Shown piece after piece: positions 52,142 to 60,033 of a stretch of 64,000 nucleotides of DNA. The position numbers and the translations under genes were made by a program. A model generated the notes under the pieces. The model searched no databases. It was not told where the DNA came from and worked only from the letters and a program-made list of their open reading frames with translations. Source of the DNA: Flavobacteriales bacterium (GTDB taxonomy: Bacteria; Bacteroidota; Bacteroidia; Flavobacteriales_F; PHOS-HE28); contig JACJZI010000009.1 of NCBI GenBank assembly GCA_020635655.1, positions 1 to 64,000 of the forward strand, written 5' to 3'. Position 1 is the stretch's first letter. Every line of letters starts with the position of its first letter.

Positions 52142-53533
52142 TCAGTGGTGATGGTGTTCGGCCTCCTGCTTGTAGCTCTCACCGCTCATCTTCAGGATCG
52201 ACTTCAATTCGTTCAGCGCGATCACCGGGAAGAACCGTGCGAAAAGGAGGTAGAGGGTGAAGAAGATGCCCAAGGTGCCCAGGAAGGTGCCCACGTCCAT
52301 CCAGGTCGGATGGAACATGGTCCAACTGCTCGGGACGTAATCCTTGTGCAGGCACAATACGATGATGTCGAAGCGCTCGAACCACATGCCGATGTTGATC
52401 ACGATCGAGATGGCCCACGCCCAGAAGAAACTGGTGCGTACCTTCTTGGACCAGAGCGAAAGGGGTACGATGATGTTGCAGATGATCAACGCCCAGAAAG
52501 CCCATGCATACTCTCCTGTGGCAGCGCCGACCGACATGTAGGCGTATGCCTCGTACTCCACGCCGCTGTACCAGCCGATGAAGAACTCCGTGGCATAGGC
52601 GATCGCGACGATGCCGCCGGTCACCATGATCACGATGTTCATGTACTCCACGTGCTTTCGCGTGATGTACGCCTCGAGATGCATCACCTTGCGCATCACC
52701 AATGCCAGGGTCTGCACCATGGCGAAGCCCGAAAAGATGGCCCCGGCCACGAAGTAGGGCGGAAAGATGGTACTGTGCCATCCCGGTACGAGCGACGTGG
52801 CGAAGTCCATGCTCACCACGGAGTGCACGGAGAACACCAGCGGTGTGGCCAGGCCCGCCAGCACCAGGCTCACCTCCTCGAACCGCGTCCAAGCCTTGGC
52901 ATTGCCCGTCCAGCCGAAGCTGAGGATGCTGTAGAACTTCTTCATCCCCGGTCTGGTCATGCGGTCACGGATGGTGGCGAAATCGGGGATCAGGCCGATG
53001 TACCAGAAGACCACGGATACGCTGAAATAGGTCGAGATGGCGAACACGTCCCAGAGGAGCGGGCTGTTGAAGTTCACCCAGAGACTGCCGAACTGGTTGG
53101 GCAATGGCAGCACCCAATAGGCCATCCAGATGCGGCCCATGTGGATCCCAGGGAAGGTGGCCGCCATCATCACGGCGAAGATGGTCATGGCCTCGGCGGA
53201 CCGGTTGATGGCCATGCGCCAACGTTGCCGGAACAGGAGCAGCACCGCGCTGATGAGCGTGCCGGCATGACCGATCCCGACCCACCAGACAAAATTGGTG
53301 ATGTCCCAGGCCCAGTCGATGGTCTTGTTCAACCCCCACACCCCGATCCCCTTGGAGATGAGGTAGAGGATGCAACCGATGCCATAGGCCGCAATGAGCG
53401 CCGCGATGGTCACCAGCACGTACCAGCCCCGTGGGGCCTTGTTCTCGATCGGCGCCACGATGTCATGCGTGAGATCGTGGTAGGTCTTGTGACCCAGGAT
53501 CAGGGGCGTTCGGATCGCTGCTTCGGACTGCAT
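52142..53533 (-). CDS. actC: alternative complex III subunit ActC (NrfD-like quinol dehydrogenase)
   Basis: A 463-residue membrane protein of the NrfD/PsrC family with ten helices, the main quinone-binding subunit. Marks: DWAWDITNFVWWVGIGHAGTLISAVLLL, NRSAEAMTIFAVMMAATFPGIHMGR and FHPTWMDVGTFLGTLGIFFTLYLLFARFFP, with a His-rich tail. It passes electrons from menaquinol to ActB. The start at 53533 is 28 bp after the actB stop. A C-terminal HHHH end is seen. Confidence 0.94.
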   Translation of the reverse strand: MQSEAAIRTPLILGHKTYHDLTHDIVAPIENKAPRGWYVLVTIAALIAAYGIGCILYLISKGIGVWGLNKTIDWAWDITNFVWWVGIGHAGTLISAVLLLFRQRWRMAINRSAEAMTIFAVMMAATFPGIHMGRIWMAYWVLPLPNQFGSLWVNFNSPLLWDVFAISTYFSVSVVFWYIGLIPDFATIRDRMTRPGMKKFYSILSFGWTGNAKAWTRFEEVSLVLAGLATPLVFSVHSVVSMDFATSLVPGWHSTIFPPYFVAGAIFSGFAMVQTLALVMRKVMHLEAYITRKHVEYMNIVIMVTGGIVAIAYATEFFIGWYSGVEYEAYAYMSVGAATGEYAWAFWALIICNIIVPLSLWSKKVRTSFFWAWAISIVINIGMWFERFDIIVLCLHKDYVPSSWTMFHPTWMDVGTFLGTLGIFFTLYLLFARFFPVIALNELKSILKMSGESYKQEAEHHHH

Positions 53534-53561
53534 GTGTGGCTGTGTCGTTGTCCCTTGGCGC

Positions 53562-56500
53562 TCAAGCTTCTTGTTCGGTCGTGATGTTGCGGACGCGGGC
53601 CATGTAGCTCACATTGGGCCGCACACCGATCTCCTCGAGCATGTGATAGGTCCGCTCTTCCTTGGCTCGCGCGGAGACCTGGCTGTTCGGGTCGTTCAGG
53701 TCGCCGAAGATGATGGCCCCGGTGCCGCACGCCGCCGCGCAGGCGGTCTGGATCGAGCCGTCCGGAACCGGCGTGCCCGCCTTCTTGGCGTCCAGCTTGC
53801 CGGCCTGGATGCGCTGCACGCACATGCTGCATTTCTCGATCACACCCCGGGAGCGTACGACCACGTCCGGGTTCAGCACCATCCGGCCCACGTCGTCCCA
53901 GGCCGGGTTCACCTCGCCGAACTTCTCGGACACATAGTTGAACCAATTGAACCGACGCACCTTGTAGGGACAGTTGTTGGCGCAGTAGCGCGTGCCGATG
54001 CACCGGTTGTAGGTCATCATGTTCAGCCCCTCCATACTGTGCGTGGTGGCGGCCACGGGGCACACCGTTTCGCAGGGGGCATGGTTGCAATGCTGGCACA
54101 TCACCGGCATGAAGACCACCTGGGGCATTTCGCTGGGCACCTCCAGCCTGGCCAGCAGGGCCGCCTCGCTGAGGCCCTCCTCCTCGGCCTTCTCCTTGCT
54201 CATGTCGGTGCTGTAGTACCGATCGAGGCGCAGCCAGTGCATTTCGCGGCTGCGACGCACCTCGTCCTTGCCGACCACCGGCACATTGTTCTCGCTGGTG
54301 CAGGCGGTGATGCAGGCGCCACAGCCCGTACAGGCGTTCAGATCGATGCTCATGCCCCAGCGGTGCCCCTCCTGCTCCACACCGAACTCCTCCCACAGGT
54401 CGATCTTGCTCACGTCCTCCCGATCACGGGCATCGATCTCGCCATCCTCGTTCACATCGGCATGCACCGGCAGGGTCGCCGGGGGGTTGTAGGTGTTCTT
54501 CGGGTCGTGCTTTTCCCAGACCGCCAGTTCGGTCTCGCGCAGAACACCCTCGCGGTCCATGGCCGTGAGATGCGTCTGCGTCATTGCGATCGGATAGGTG
54601 CCGCCGGTGGCGGCGATGGTCGCACTGAGCGCCGAATAGGAGACCGATCCGTTCAGCAAAGCGGTGAAGGGATAGGCGTTGCGCCCCACGGGCACGGGCT
54701 CACCATCGTCGTTCATCAGGCAGGCCGCACGGCCCACCGCTTCGCCGTTCGCACCGCGACCATAGCCCAGGGCCACGCTGACGGTCCGCGGCTTCTGTCC
54801 CGGAGCCGCCACCACGGGCAGGTCGATGGCACTGCCGTTCACGGTGATGGTCGCGAGGCTGGCCGGGCGTTCCTGACCGAGGATCACGTTCAGGCCCATC
54901 TCCTGCATATCGCTGGGATGCATGCAGATGTAATTGTCCCACGTCACCTTGGTCAGGGGATCGGGCATTTCCTGAAGCCAGGGATTGTTGGCATGCAGCC
55001 CGTTGCCGATGCTTTCCTTGGTGTAGAGGACCACCTCCCATTCACCCGCTCCTTCCGCCGCCTTGCGGGCCATGGCGGCAGCGGCCTGGAGATCGCCGTT
55101 GAAGGTCAGCTCACCGTCGCTGGCCGTGTAGGCGTCGAACCCACCCTCGGCGAGCGAGCGGTCCCATACCGTTTCGAACGGGGGCATGCTGGCCGCGTCC
55201 GCGCGGCCGGCCAATGCGTTCTTCCAGGTCTCGCGGATCAATGCATGGTGGTCTCCCTGGGCACCGGCCCAGCGCAGCAGGCTGTCCTGCCATTGCCGGG
55301 TGTCAAAGAGCGGACGAATCGTCGGCTGGGTCAGGGTGTACCGGCCCACCTTGGGCATGTGGTCGTTCCAAGACTCCAGGAAATGATGGTCCGGGCAGAT
55401 CCAGTCGCAGGCGTTGGCGGTCTCATCCGCATGGTCGCTCATGCTCACGGTCAGTCCCACCTTGGACATTCCATCGCGGAACCCAGCCCCATTGGGGAGG
55501 CTGTAGACCGGGTTCACCCCGTGCATGATCAAGGCAGCGATCTTGCCGGCCTGCATGTCCGCGACAAGCCGGGCCATTGCGGCATCGTCGCCTTGATGGA
55601 ACCAATTGTGGTTGGCCAGATCGATCGTGGACCCATAGTTGCCCAGCATCCAGTTGATGTGGTCCACCACGGTCTGCACGCCCTCCTCGTTCGTGCCGCA
55701 TAGCACGAGGCACCGACCCTTCGCCGCAAGGAGCTCTTCGGCCGCCCCGGCGATCATCGTCATGTCCGCACCTCCACCGATGGAGGGCGCACCTACCTTC
55801 TTCGCGACGGCGTCGTGCAGGGCGATCACTACGCCGGGTACTTCGCTCGGCTTGATCGCCACCCGTTCGTCGGCATTCGCACCGGTGATGCTCATGCGCG
55901 ATTCGAACTGCCAATGCCGGCTCATCGGTCCGTTCTCCGGTCGACGGCGCCGTGCATACTGCCAGCTGTTCTCCAAAGGGCTTCCCCAGCTGCTCAACAG
56001 GTCGCAGTCGATCCCCACCAACACGTCGGCCTTGGTCAGGTCATAACTGGGCATCACGCGCATGCCGAAGCACCTGGCGTTGGCATTGGTCACACCACTG
56101 TAACTGATCGTATCATACTGCACGTGTTCCACCTGCGCGCCGACGGTCACCAGCAGGCCATCCCCCCCGTCGAGCTCGGTGCTGTACTTCATCCTGAACT
56201 TCTCGATGGCCGCTTTGGAGCTGGGACTGATGACCGTGGGTGTGAGCAGGACGACCCGCCCCCCCTTGCTCCCGATCTCATCAAGCTTGCCCATGATCGC
56301 CTTGTCGGCGTCCGCCCAGGAATGGGTCATGTGATCGTTCTCCCCGTGGCGCATCATGGGTCCGCGCAGGCGTGTACCGTCGTACAGACCCAGCACGGAG
56401 GAGTTGATCCGCGCATTGATCACACCACTGGTGAGCTGTGGATCGCGGTTGATGCCCAGGCGCGGATTGCCCTGGATGTGGATGGGACGTCCCTCCCGGG

Positions 56501-56831
56501 TCTTCACAAGTATGCTGGCGAAGTCGGTACCGTCGTAGTAGGTGCTGGCGTACCAGTTCGCCACGCCGGGGGTGATCTCCTCGGGTTTGTTGACGTAGGG
56601 GATGCTCTTGATCACGGGGGTCTCGCAGGCGGCCAGGGATGCGGCACCCAGGCTGAACCCGAGGAACTTCAGAAAATCCCGACGACCGGTGGTGGCCCCG
56701 GCAAAGCCCTTGTCGGACAGGACCTGATCGATGGGCAACGGCTCGGGGAACTCGCTTTCCTGGGCCTTGGTCACCTCAGGCAGTCGGTTGAGCTCGCCCA
56801 GGTCCTTCCAATATCGCTTCGTGCTCGACAT
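53562..56831 (-). CDS. actB: alternative complex III subunit ActB (molybdopterin-oxidoreductase-like plus 4Fe-4S)
   Basis: A 1089-residue periplasmic subunit. The N-terminus has a twin-Arg motif (TGRRDFLKFLGFSLGAASLAAC) with a lipobox, so Tat export and lipid anchoring are likely. The first part is a molybdopterin-oxidoreductase-like fold; in the known structures of this complex no Mo cofactor is bound. The second part has ferredoxin-type 4Fe-4S motifs: CTGCGACITAC, CQHCNHAPCETVCP, CIGTRYCANNCP and CSMCVQRIQ. Start 56831 (MSSTKRYWKD) is 17 bp after the actA stop. Length is as in Bacteroidota. Confidence 0.95.
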   Translation of the reverse strand: MSSTKRYWKDLGELNRLPEVTKAQESEFPEPLPIDQVLSDKGFAGATTGRRDFLKFLGFSLGAASLAACETPVIKSIPYVNKPEEITPGVANWYASTYYDGTDFASILVKTREGRPIHIQGNPRLGINRDPQLTSGVINARINSSVLGLYDGTRLRGPMMRHGENDHMTHSWADADKAIMGKLDEIGSKGGRVVLLTPTVISPSSKAAIEKFRMKYSTELDGGDGLLVTVGAQVEHVQYDTISYSGVTNANARCFGMRVMPSYDLTKADVLVGIDCDLLSSWGSPLENSWQYARRRRPENGPMSRHWQFESRMSITGANADERVAIKPSEVPGVVIALHDAVAKKVGAPSIGGGADMTMIAGAAEELLAAKGRCLVLCGTNEEGVQTVVDHINWMLGNYGSTIDLANHNWFHQGDDAAMARLVADMQAGKIAALIMHGVNPVYSLPNGAGFRDGMSKVGLTVSMSDHADETANACDWICPDHHFLESWNDHMPKVGRYTLTQPTIRPLFDTRQWQDSLLRWAGAQGDHHALIRETWKNALAGRADAASMPPFETVWDRSLAEGGFDAYTASDGELTFNGDLQAAAAMARKAAEGAGEWEVVLYTKESIGNGLHANNPWLQEMPDPLTKVTWDNYICMHPSDMQEMGLNVILGQERPASLATITVNGSAIDLPVVAAPGQKPRTVSVALGYGRGANGEAVGRAACLMNDDGEPVPVGRNAYPFTALLNGSVSYSALSATIAATGGTYPIAMTQTHLTAMDREGVLRETELAVWEKHDPKNTYNPPATLPVHADVNEDGEIDARDREDVSKIDLWEEFGVEQEGHRWGMSIDLNACTGCGACITACTSENNVPVVGKDEVRRSREMHWLRLDRYYSTDMSKEKAEEEGLSEAALLARLEVPSEMPQVVFMPVMCQHCNHAPCETVCPVAATTHSMEGLNMMTYNRCIGTRYCANNCPYKVRRFNWFNYVSEKFGEVNPAWDDVGRMVLNPDVVVRSRGVIEKCSMCVQRIQAGKLDAKKAGTPVPDGSIQTACAAACGTGAIIFGDLNDPNSQVSARAKEERTYHMLEEIGVRPNVSYMARVRNITTEQEA

Positions 56832-56847
56832 GCGGCAACGCGGTTGT

Positions 56848-58176
56848 TCAGTAGTGGCACTTGGCGCATTCCCAGCCGCCAAGCTCTCTTACAGTGATCT
56901 TCTCGTCCTCGAGGAATTGCTTCAGGTCCCTGTGGCCCAGCTTGTCGCTGGCCTTCAACCGGGCCATGATCTCGTCGTAGTAGCCGTTGCCGGCCATCTT
57001 CGGTTCCTTCTGGTTGTGGCAATCGATGCACCAGCCCATGGTGAGCGGCGCCCATTGCTCGGCCACCGTCATCTTGCTGTCGATCGGTCCATGGCATTCC
57101 TGGCATTCCAGCTTTCCGACCGCCACGTGCTGTGCATGGCTGAAGAACACGTGGTCCGGCAGGTTGTGCACCTTGATCCAATGGATGGGGTGTTCTTCAC
57201 CGGTGAACTGCTGCTTGTCCGGGTCCCAACCCACTGCCGCATAGATCTTGGCGATCTCCTTCGTGCCTTCGGGCGTGCGCCCCTCGGCCACGGCCTTGTG
57301 GCAGTTCATGCACACGTTCGGGCTGGGGATGCCGGCGTGCTTGCTCTTCTCCGCGCCACTGTGGCAATACTGGCAGTTGATCTGCAGGTTCTTGTCCGCC
57401 GCCTTGCCCGCGTGGAGGGTGTGGTTGAAGGCGATCGGCTGCTCCGGGCGATAATGTTCCACGGTATCGCCACCGTAGACCCCGATGCGGAACGCCCAGT
57501 TCCAAAGCATCACCAGCAGGACGGTGCTGATCAGCAGACCCAGTACCGAGGCGAAGACCTTGTTGTTCCACGCCCAGGCCTTGAAGCTCTGCCAAACGTT
57601 CAGATCGGGCGCCGGCTCCAGGCCTTTCTGTTCGCGCACGGCGTTGGTCAGGCCCTTCCGCACACCGTTCAATGACATCCACACGACCACGAACAGCAGG
57701 CCCAGGACCAGGAACCAGGGCCATGCGGGGGTCTCTTCGGGAGCCGCCCCTCCAGGTGGGGGTGGCGGGGTTTCTGCTACCGGTGGCGCATAGTTGTCCG
57801 CGTAGTAGAGCACCGCATCGATCTCCTCGTCGGAGATCGCCTGCGGGGTCATTACGGTCTTGTTGTTCTCCTCGAAAAGCTTGTTCGCGTATTCGTTGCC
57901 TGTCTTGAGGTACGCCTGGCTGTTGTGGACCCAGGCGTGGATATCGCCCTTCCCGTCCCAGCGCTCCGTAGCACCTTTCAGTGCCGGACCGGTCATCTTC
58001 TTGTCCGGCTTGTGGCAGCTGGCGCAATTCTGCTTGAAGACCTTCTCCCCTTTGTCGAACTGGGCCTGATCGGCGGGCTGGGCCACCGACCACATGCAGG
58101 ACAGGGAGAAGAGCAGGACCAGGGCGGCTTGTATCAGCCGGGGAGAACGGTGTGAAAGCCTTGCTGGATGCGGCAT
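56848..58176 (-). CDS. actA: alternative complex III subunit ActA (cytochrome c domain fused to pentahaem domain)
   Basis: A 442-residue cytochrome. The N-terminal third is a secreted monohaem domain (NCASCHKPDKKMTGPALKG), then a Pro-rich linker and one or two transmembrane helices. The ActA pentahaem part follows. Six CxxCH sites are seen in total: CASCH, CQYCH, CMNCH, CQECH, CIDCH and CAKCH. Start 58176 (MPHPARL) with a signal-like hydrophobic run. It is the first gene of the operon and passes electrons from ActB towards ActE. The leader in front of it is unusual (SD hairpin and short uORF). Confidence 0.94.
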   Translation of the reverse strand: MPHPARLSHRSPRLIQAALVLLFSLSCMWSVAQPADQAQFDKGEKVFKQNCASCHKPDKKMTGPALKGATERWDGKGDIHAWVHNSQAYLKTGNEYANKLFEENNKTVMTPQAISDEEIDAVLYYADNYAPPVAETPPPPPGGAAPEETPAWPWFLVLGLLFVVVWMSLNGVRKGLTNAVREQKGLEPAPDLNVWQSFKAWAWNNKVFASVLGLLISTVLLVMLWNWAFRIGVYGGDTVEHYRPEQPIAFNHTLHAGKAADKNLQINCQYCHSGAEKSKHAGIPSPNVCMNCHKAVAEGRTPEGTKEIAKIYAAVGWDPDKQQFTGEEHPIHWIKVHNLPDHVFFSHAQHVAVGKLECQECHGPIDSKMTVAEQWAPLTMGWCIDCHNQKEPKMAGNGYYDEIMARLKASDKLGHRDLKQFLEDEKITVRELGGWECAKCHY

Positions 58177-58213
58177 TCCGGACGATTTAGCATGGGACCA
58201 CCTCCTTTGGTCC
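58134..58213 (-). promoter_or_regulatory. actA leader: SD-in-loop hairpin and overlapping 19-codon uORF
   Basis: Reading the minus strand, GGACC-AAAGGAGGT-GGTCC (58213-58195) is a 5-bp stem exposing a perfect Shine-Dalgarno. Eight bases later ATG at 58193 opens a 19-residue frame (MLNRPECRIQ..., stop at 58134) that overlaps the actA start (58176) in another frame. A translation-coupled or attenuating leader is possible. Also possible that the SD serves actA directly, at a long spacing. Confidence 0.45.
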
Positions 58214-58217
58214 GGCG

Positions 58218-58225
58218 CAAAAATA
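58218..58225 (-). promoter_or_regulatory. -7 element TATTTTTG for the act-cta operon
   Basis: Full match to TAnnTTTG, 42 bp before the actA ATG, just upstream of the SD hairpin. No clear TTTG -33 box at the usual spacing, so an activator may be needed. Confidence 0.5.
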
Positions 58226-58280
58226 AACGGCGGGCCGGATGTGCTACTTGAGCGTTGCGGCAATGCACGGACGTGTCACT

Positions 58281-58301
58281 TATTTAGGATCGTTCTAAAT
58301 A
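58281..58301. promoter_or_regulatory. palindrome TATTTAG-N7-CTAAATA upstream of the act operon
   Basis: A 7-bp inverted repeat with a 7-base spacer, in an AT-rich patch of otherwise GC-rich sequence. It lies about 60 bp upstream of the -7 box of actA and about 95 bp before the SPOR gene start. Looks like a regulator binding site of unknown family (DtxR-like or Rrf2-like spacing). Confidence 0.4.
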
Positions 58302-58376
58302 GTATGCGGCCTTGCACACCGCACGCATGCTGTGATCGGCTGCATTCACGGACATGCCCGACCACAGGCACCCTAT

Positions 58377-58384
58377 TACTTTTG
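58377..58384 (+). promoter_or_regulatory. -7 element TACTTTTG for the SPOR-like gene
   Basis: Full match to TAnnTTTG, 11 bp before the ATG at 58396, giving a short leader. Confidence 0.5.
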
Positions 58385-58395
58385 ACCGATCTTCC

Positions 58396-58878
58396 ATGAT
58401 CCGGATTCGTCCTGTCCACCAATTGCTGATCGGGGCATTCTTCCTCGGCCTTTCCACCGCGGCACAACCACCTGTTCGCCTGTTCCGGCCCTATGCGGCG
58501 GACAGCGCGGCCTTGCGGCCCGACACGCCGCGGACCCGGATGCCCGTGGCCGGTGACGTTCAACTGAAGGGGGATCCGCGTGTATTGGAGCTCATGGCCG
58601 CCTACCCCGACATGCAACATGTGGTCGAAGGGTACCGCGTGCAGATCTTCCTTGGGGACAAGACGGATGCCATGCGCACCCGTGCGCAATTCATGCAGCA
58701 GCATCCGGACATGCCGGTCTACCTGAGCTACCTCGCCCCCAATTTCCGCGTGCGCGTCGGGGATCTTCCGGACCGGTTGTCGGCCGAGCGTCTGCGTCAG
58801 GAGCTTCGTGGGGATTTCCCGGGGTGCTATGTCGTGCCCGACCAGGTGATGCCGGCCCATCCACCGTTGGACCGCTGA
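58396..58878 (+). CDS. secreted SPOR-like domain protein
   Basis: A 160-residue exported protein with signal peptide MIRIRPVHQLLIGAFFLGLSTAAQ. The mature part ends in a SPOR-type repeat: YRVQIFLGDKTDAMRTRAQFMQQHPDMPVYLSYLAPNFRVRVGDLPDRLSAERLRQEL, where the FRVRVGDL block and a following amphipathic helix are the family marks. SPOR domains bind denuded peptidoglycan, so a cell-wall or septum role is likely. The start at 58396 is decided by a TACTTTTG box. Divergent from the act operon. Confidence 0.8.
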   Translation: MIRIRPVHQLLIGAFFLGLSTAAQPPVRLFRPYAADSAALRPDTPRTRMPVAGDVQLKGDPRVLELMAAYPDMQHVVEGYRVQIFLGDKTDAMRTRAQFMQQHPDMPVYLSYLAPNFRVRVGDLPDRLSAERLRQELRGDFPGCYVVPDQVMPAHPPLDR

Positions 58879-58986
58879 TCTTCGCGGTCCTCTTGCCGGG
58901 GATCGCGGCCAACTCCCTACCTTGGGCGTCCTTCCGAAAGGGGCACCCCACACGTCACCGATCGGGGCGCTCAACGGAGATGACCA

Positions 58987-59955
58987 ATGGAGCTGATGAT
59001 GACCGCCCGCTCATCGTCCCGGAAGTGGCTTGTGACCCTTGCCACCTTCCTCTGTTCGGGTATCGGTGCCAACGCCCAGTACTTCCGGACCGCGGACTAC
59101 TGGAAGACCCACCGGGGAGAGATCACGATCGGACTGGGCGCCTCCAATTTCCTGGGTGAACTGGGTGGTCGGAACCAGATCGGCACCAATTTCATCTGGG
59201 ACCTGGAGATCAGTCAGACACGTCCTGCTTTCAGTCTGGCCTATCGCTATTACCTCCGCGAACGGTTGAGCTTTCGTACCACGATCACCTACGGGATCCT
59301 GGCCGGCAACGACAACCTGACCACCGAGTACGCGCGCAACACGCGGAACCTGAGCTTCAAATCGGACCTGTTCGAGGGTGCGGTCATGCTCGAATACCAT
59401 CCTTTTCTGGAGGAATTGGGTCATATCTATGACCTGCGCGGCGTGAAGGGGAACCGTTCGAGCCGCATCGGGCTCTATGTGTTCGCCGGGGTGGGCGCCT
59501 GCTACTTCGACCCCAAGGCCAAGTTCAACAATGCCTGGGTGAAGCTCCGCCCCCTGCATACCGAGGGGCAGGGGCTGCCCGACGGACCTTCGGAGTATTC
59601 CAACTTCAGCCTGTGCATCCCCATGGGCATCGGCATCCGCAAACAGATGTCCAAACAGGTCAGCCTGGGGGCCGAGCTGCAGTACACCAAGACGTTCACG
59701 GACTATATCGACGATGTGAGCGGCAATTATTACGACAACAGTGTGATCCGGTCGACCTATGGCGACATGGCCGCCTACCTGGCCGACCCGAACCTGACCG
59801 GAGGCAAGTATGCGGAGGGCGAACAGCGTGGCGATCCCACGGACAAGGACGCCTATCTGTTCTTCAAGCTGCAGATGAACTACAAGCTCTACCGCTACAA
59901 GTCACGCAACAAGCACTACCGCACGCGTCTGCGCCGTCAGAAGATCGTCTTCTGA
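58987..59955 (+). CDS. DUF6089 outer-membrane beta-barrel protein
   Basis: A 322-residue secreted protein with signal peptide MELMMTARSSSRKWLVTLATFLCSGIGANAQ. The body has DUF6089 marks: YWKTHRGEITIGLGASNFLGELGGRNQIG, FSLAYRYYLRERLSFRTTI, EYHPFLEE and the end RYKSRNKHYRTRLRRQKIVF. Strand-rich with aromatic ends, as in outer-membrane barrels, and common in Bacteroidota. Function unknown. A TACCTTGG box (58918-58925) lies 61 bp upstream. It ends before a strong terminator. Confidence 0.87.
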   Translation: MELMMTARSSSRKWLVTLATFLCSGIGANAQYFRTADYWKTHRGEITIGLGASNFLGELGGRNQIGTNFIWDLEISQTRPAFSLAYRYYLRERLSFRTTITYGILAGNDNLTTEYARNTRNLSFKSDLFEGAVMLEYHPFLEELGHIYDLRGVKGNRSSRIGLYVFAGVGACYFDPKAKFNNAWVKLRPLHTEGQGLPDGPSEYSNFSLCIPMGIGIRKQMSKQVSLGAELQYTKTFTDYIDDVSGNYYDNSVIRSTYGDMAAYLADPNLTGGKYAEGEQRGDPTDKDAYLFFKLQMNYKLYRYKSRNKHYRTRLRRQKIVF

Positions 59956-59983
59956 TCGGAGCGGGGCCTTGCCGCGAAAAGCG

Positions 59984-60008
59984 AACGGCCGGGGATGACC
60001 CGGCCGTT
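59984..60008. terminator. bidirectional terminator between DUF6089 gene and infB
   Basis: Perfect 10-bp stem AACGGCCGGG / CCCGGCCGTT with a 5-base loop (GATGA), then TCTT. It can stop transcription from both sides: the DUF6089 gene on the plus strand and infB on the minus strand. Confidence 0.75.
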
Positions 60009-60033
60009 CTTCATGGGTGCGGAAATGTGCGGG

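Noticed and set aside
53532..55703. 723-codon open frame on the plus strand opposite actB
   Set aside because: It lies wholly opposite a well-supported gene, has no family motifs and is rich in His, Arg and Val-type shadow residues. GC-rich third positions create such frames.
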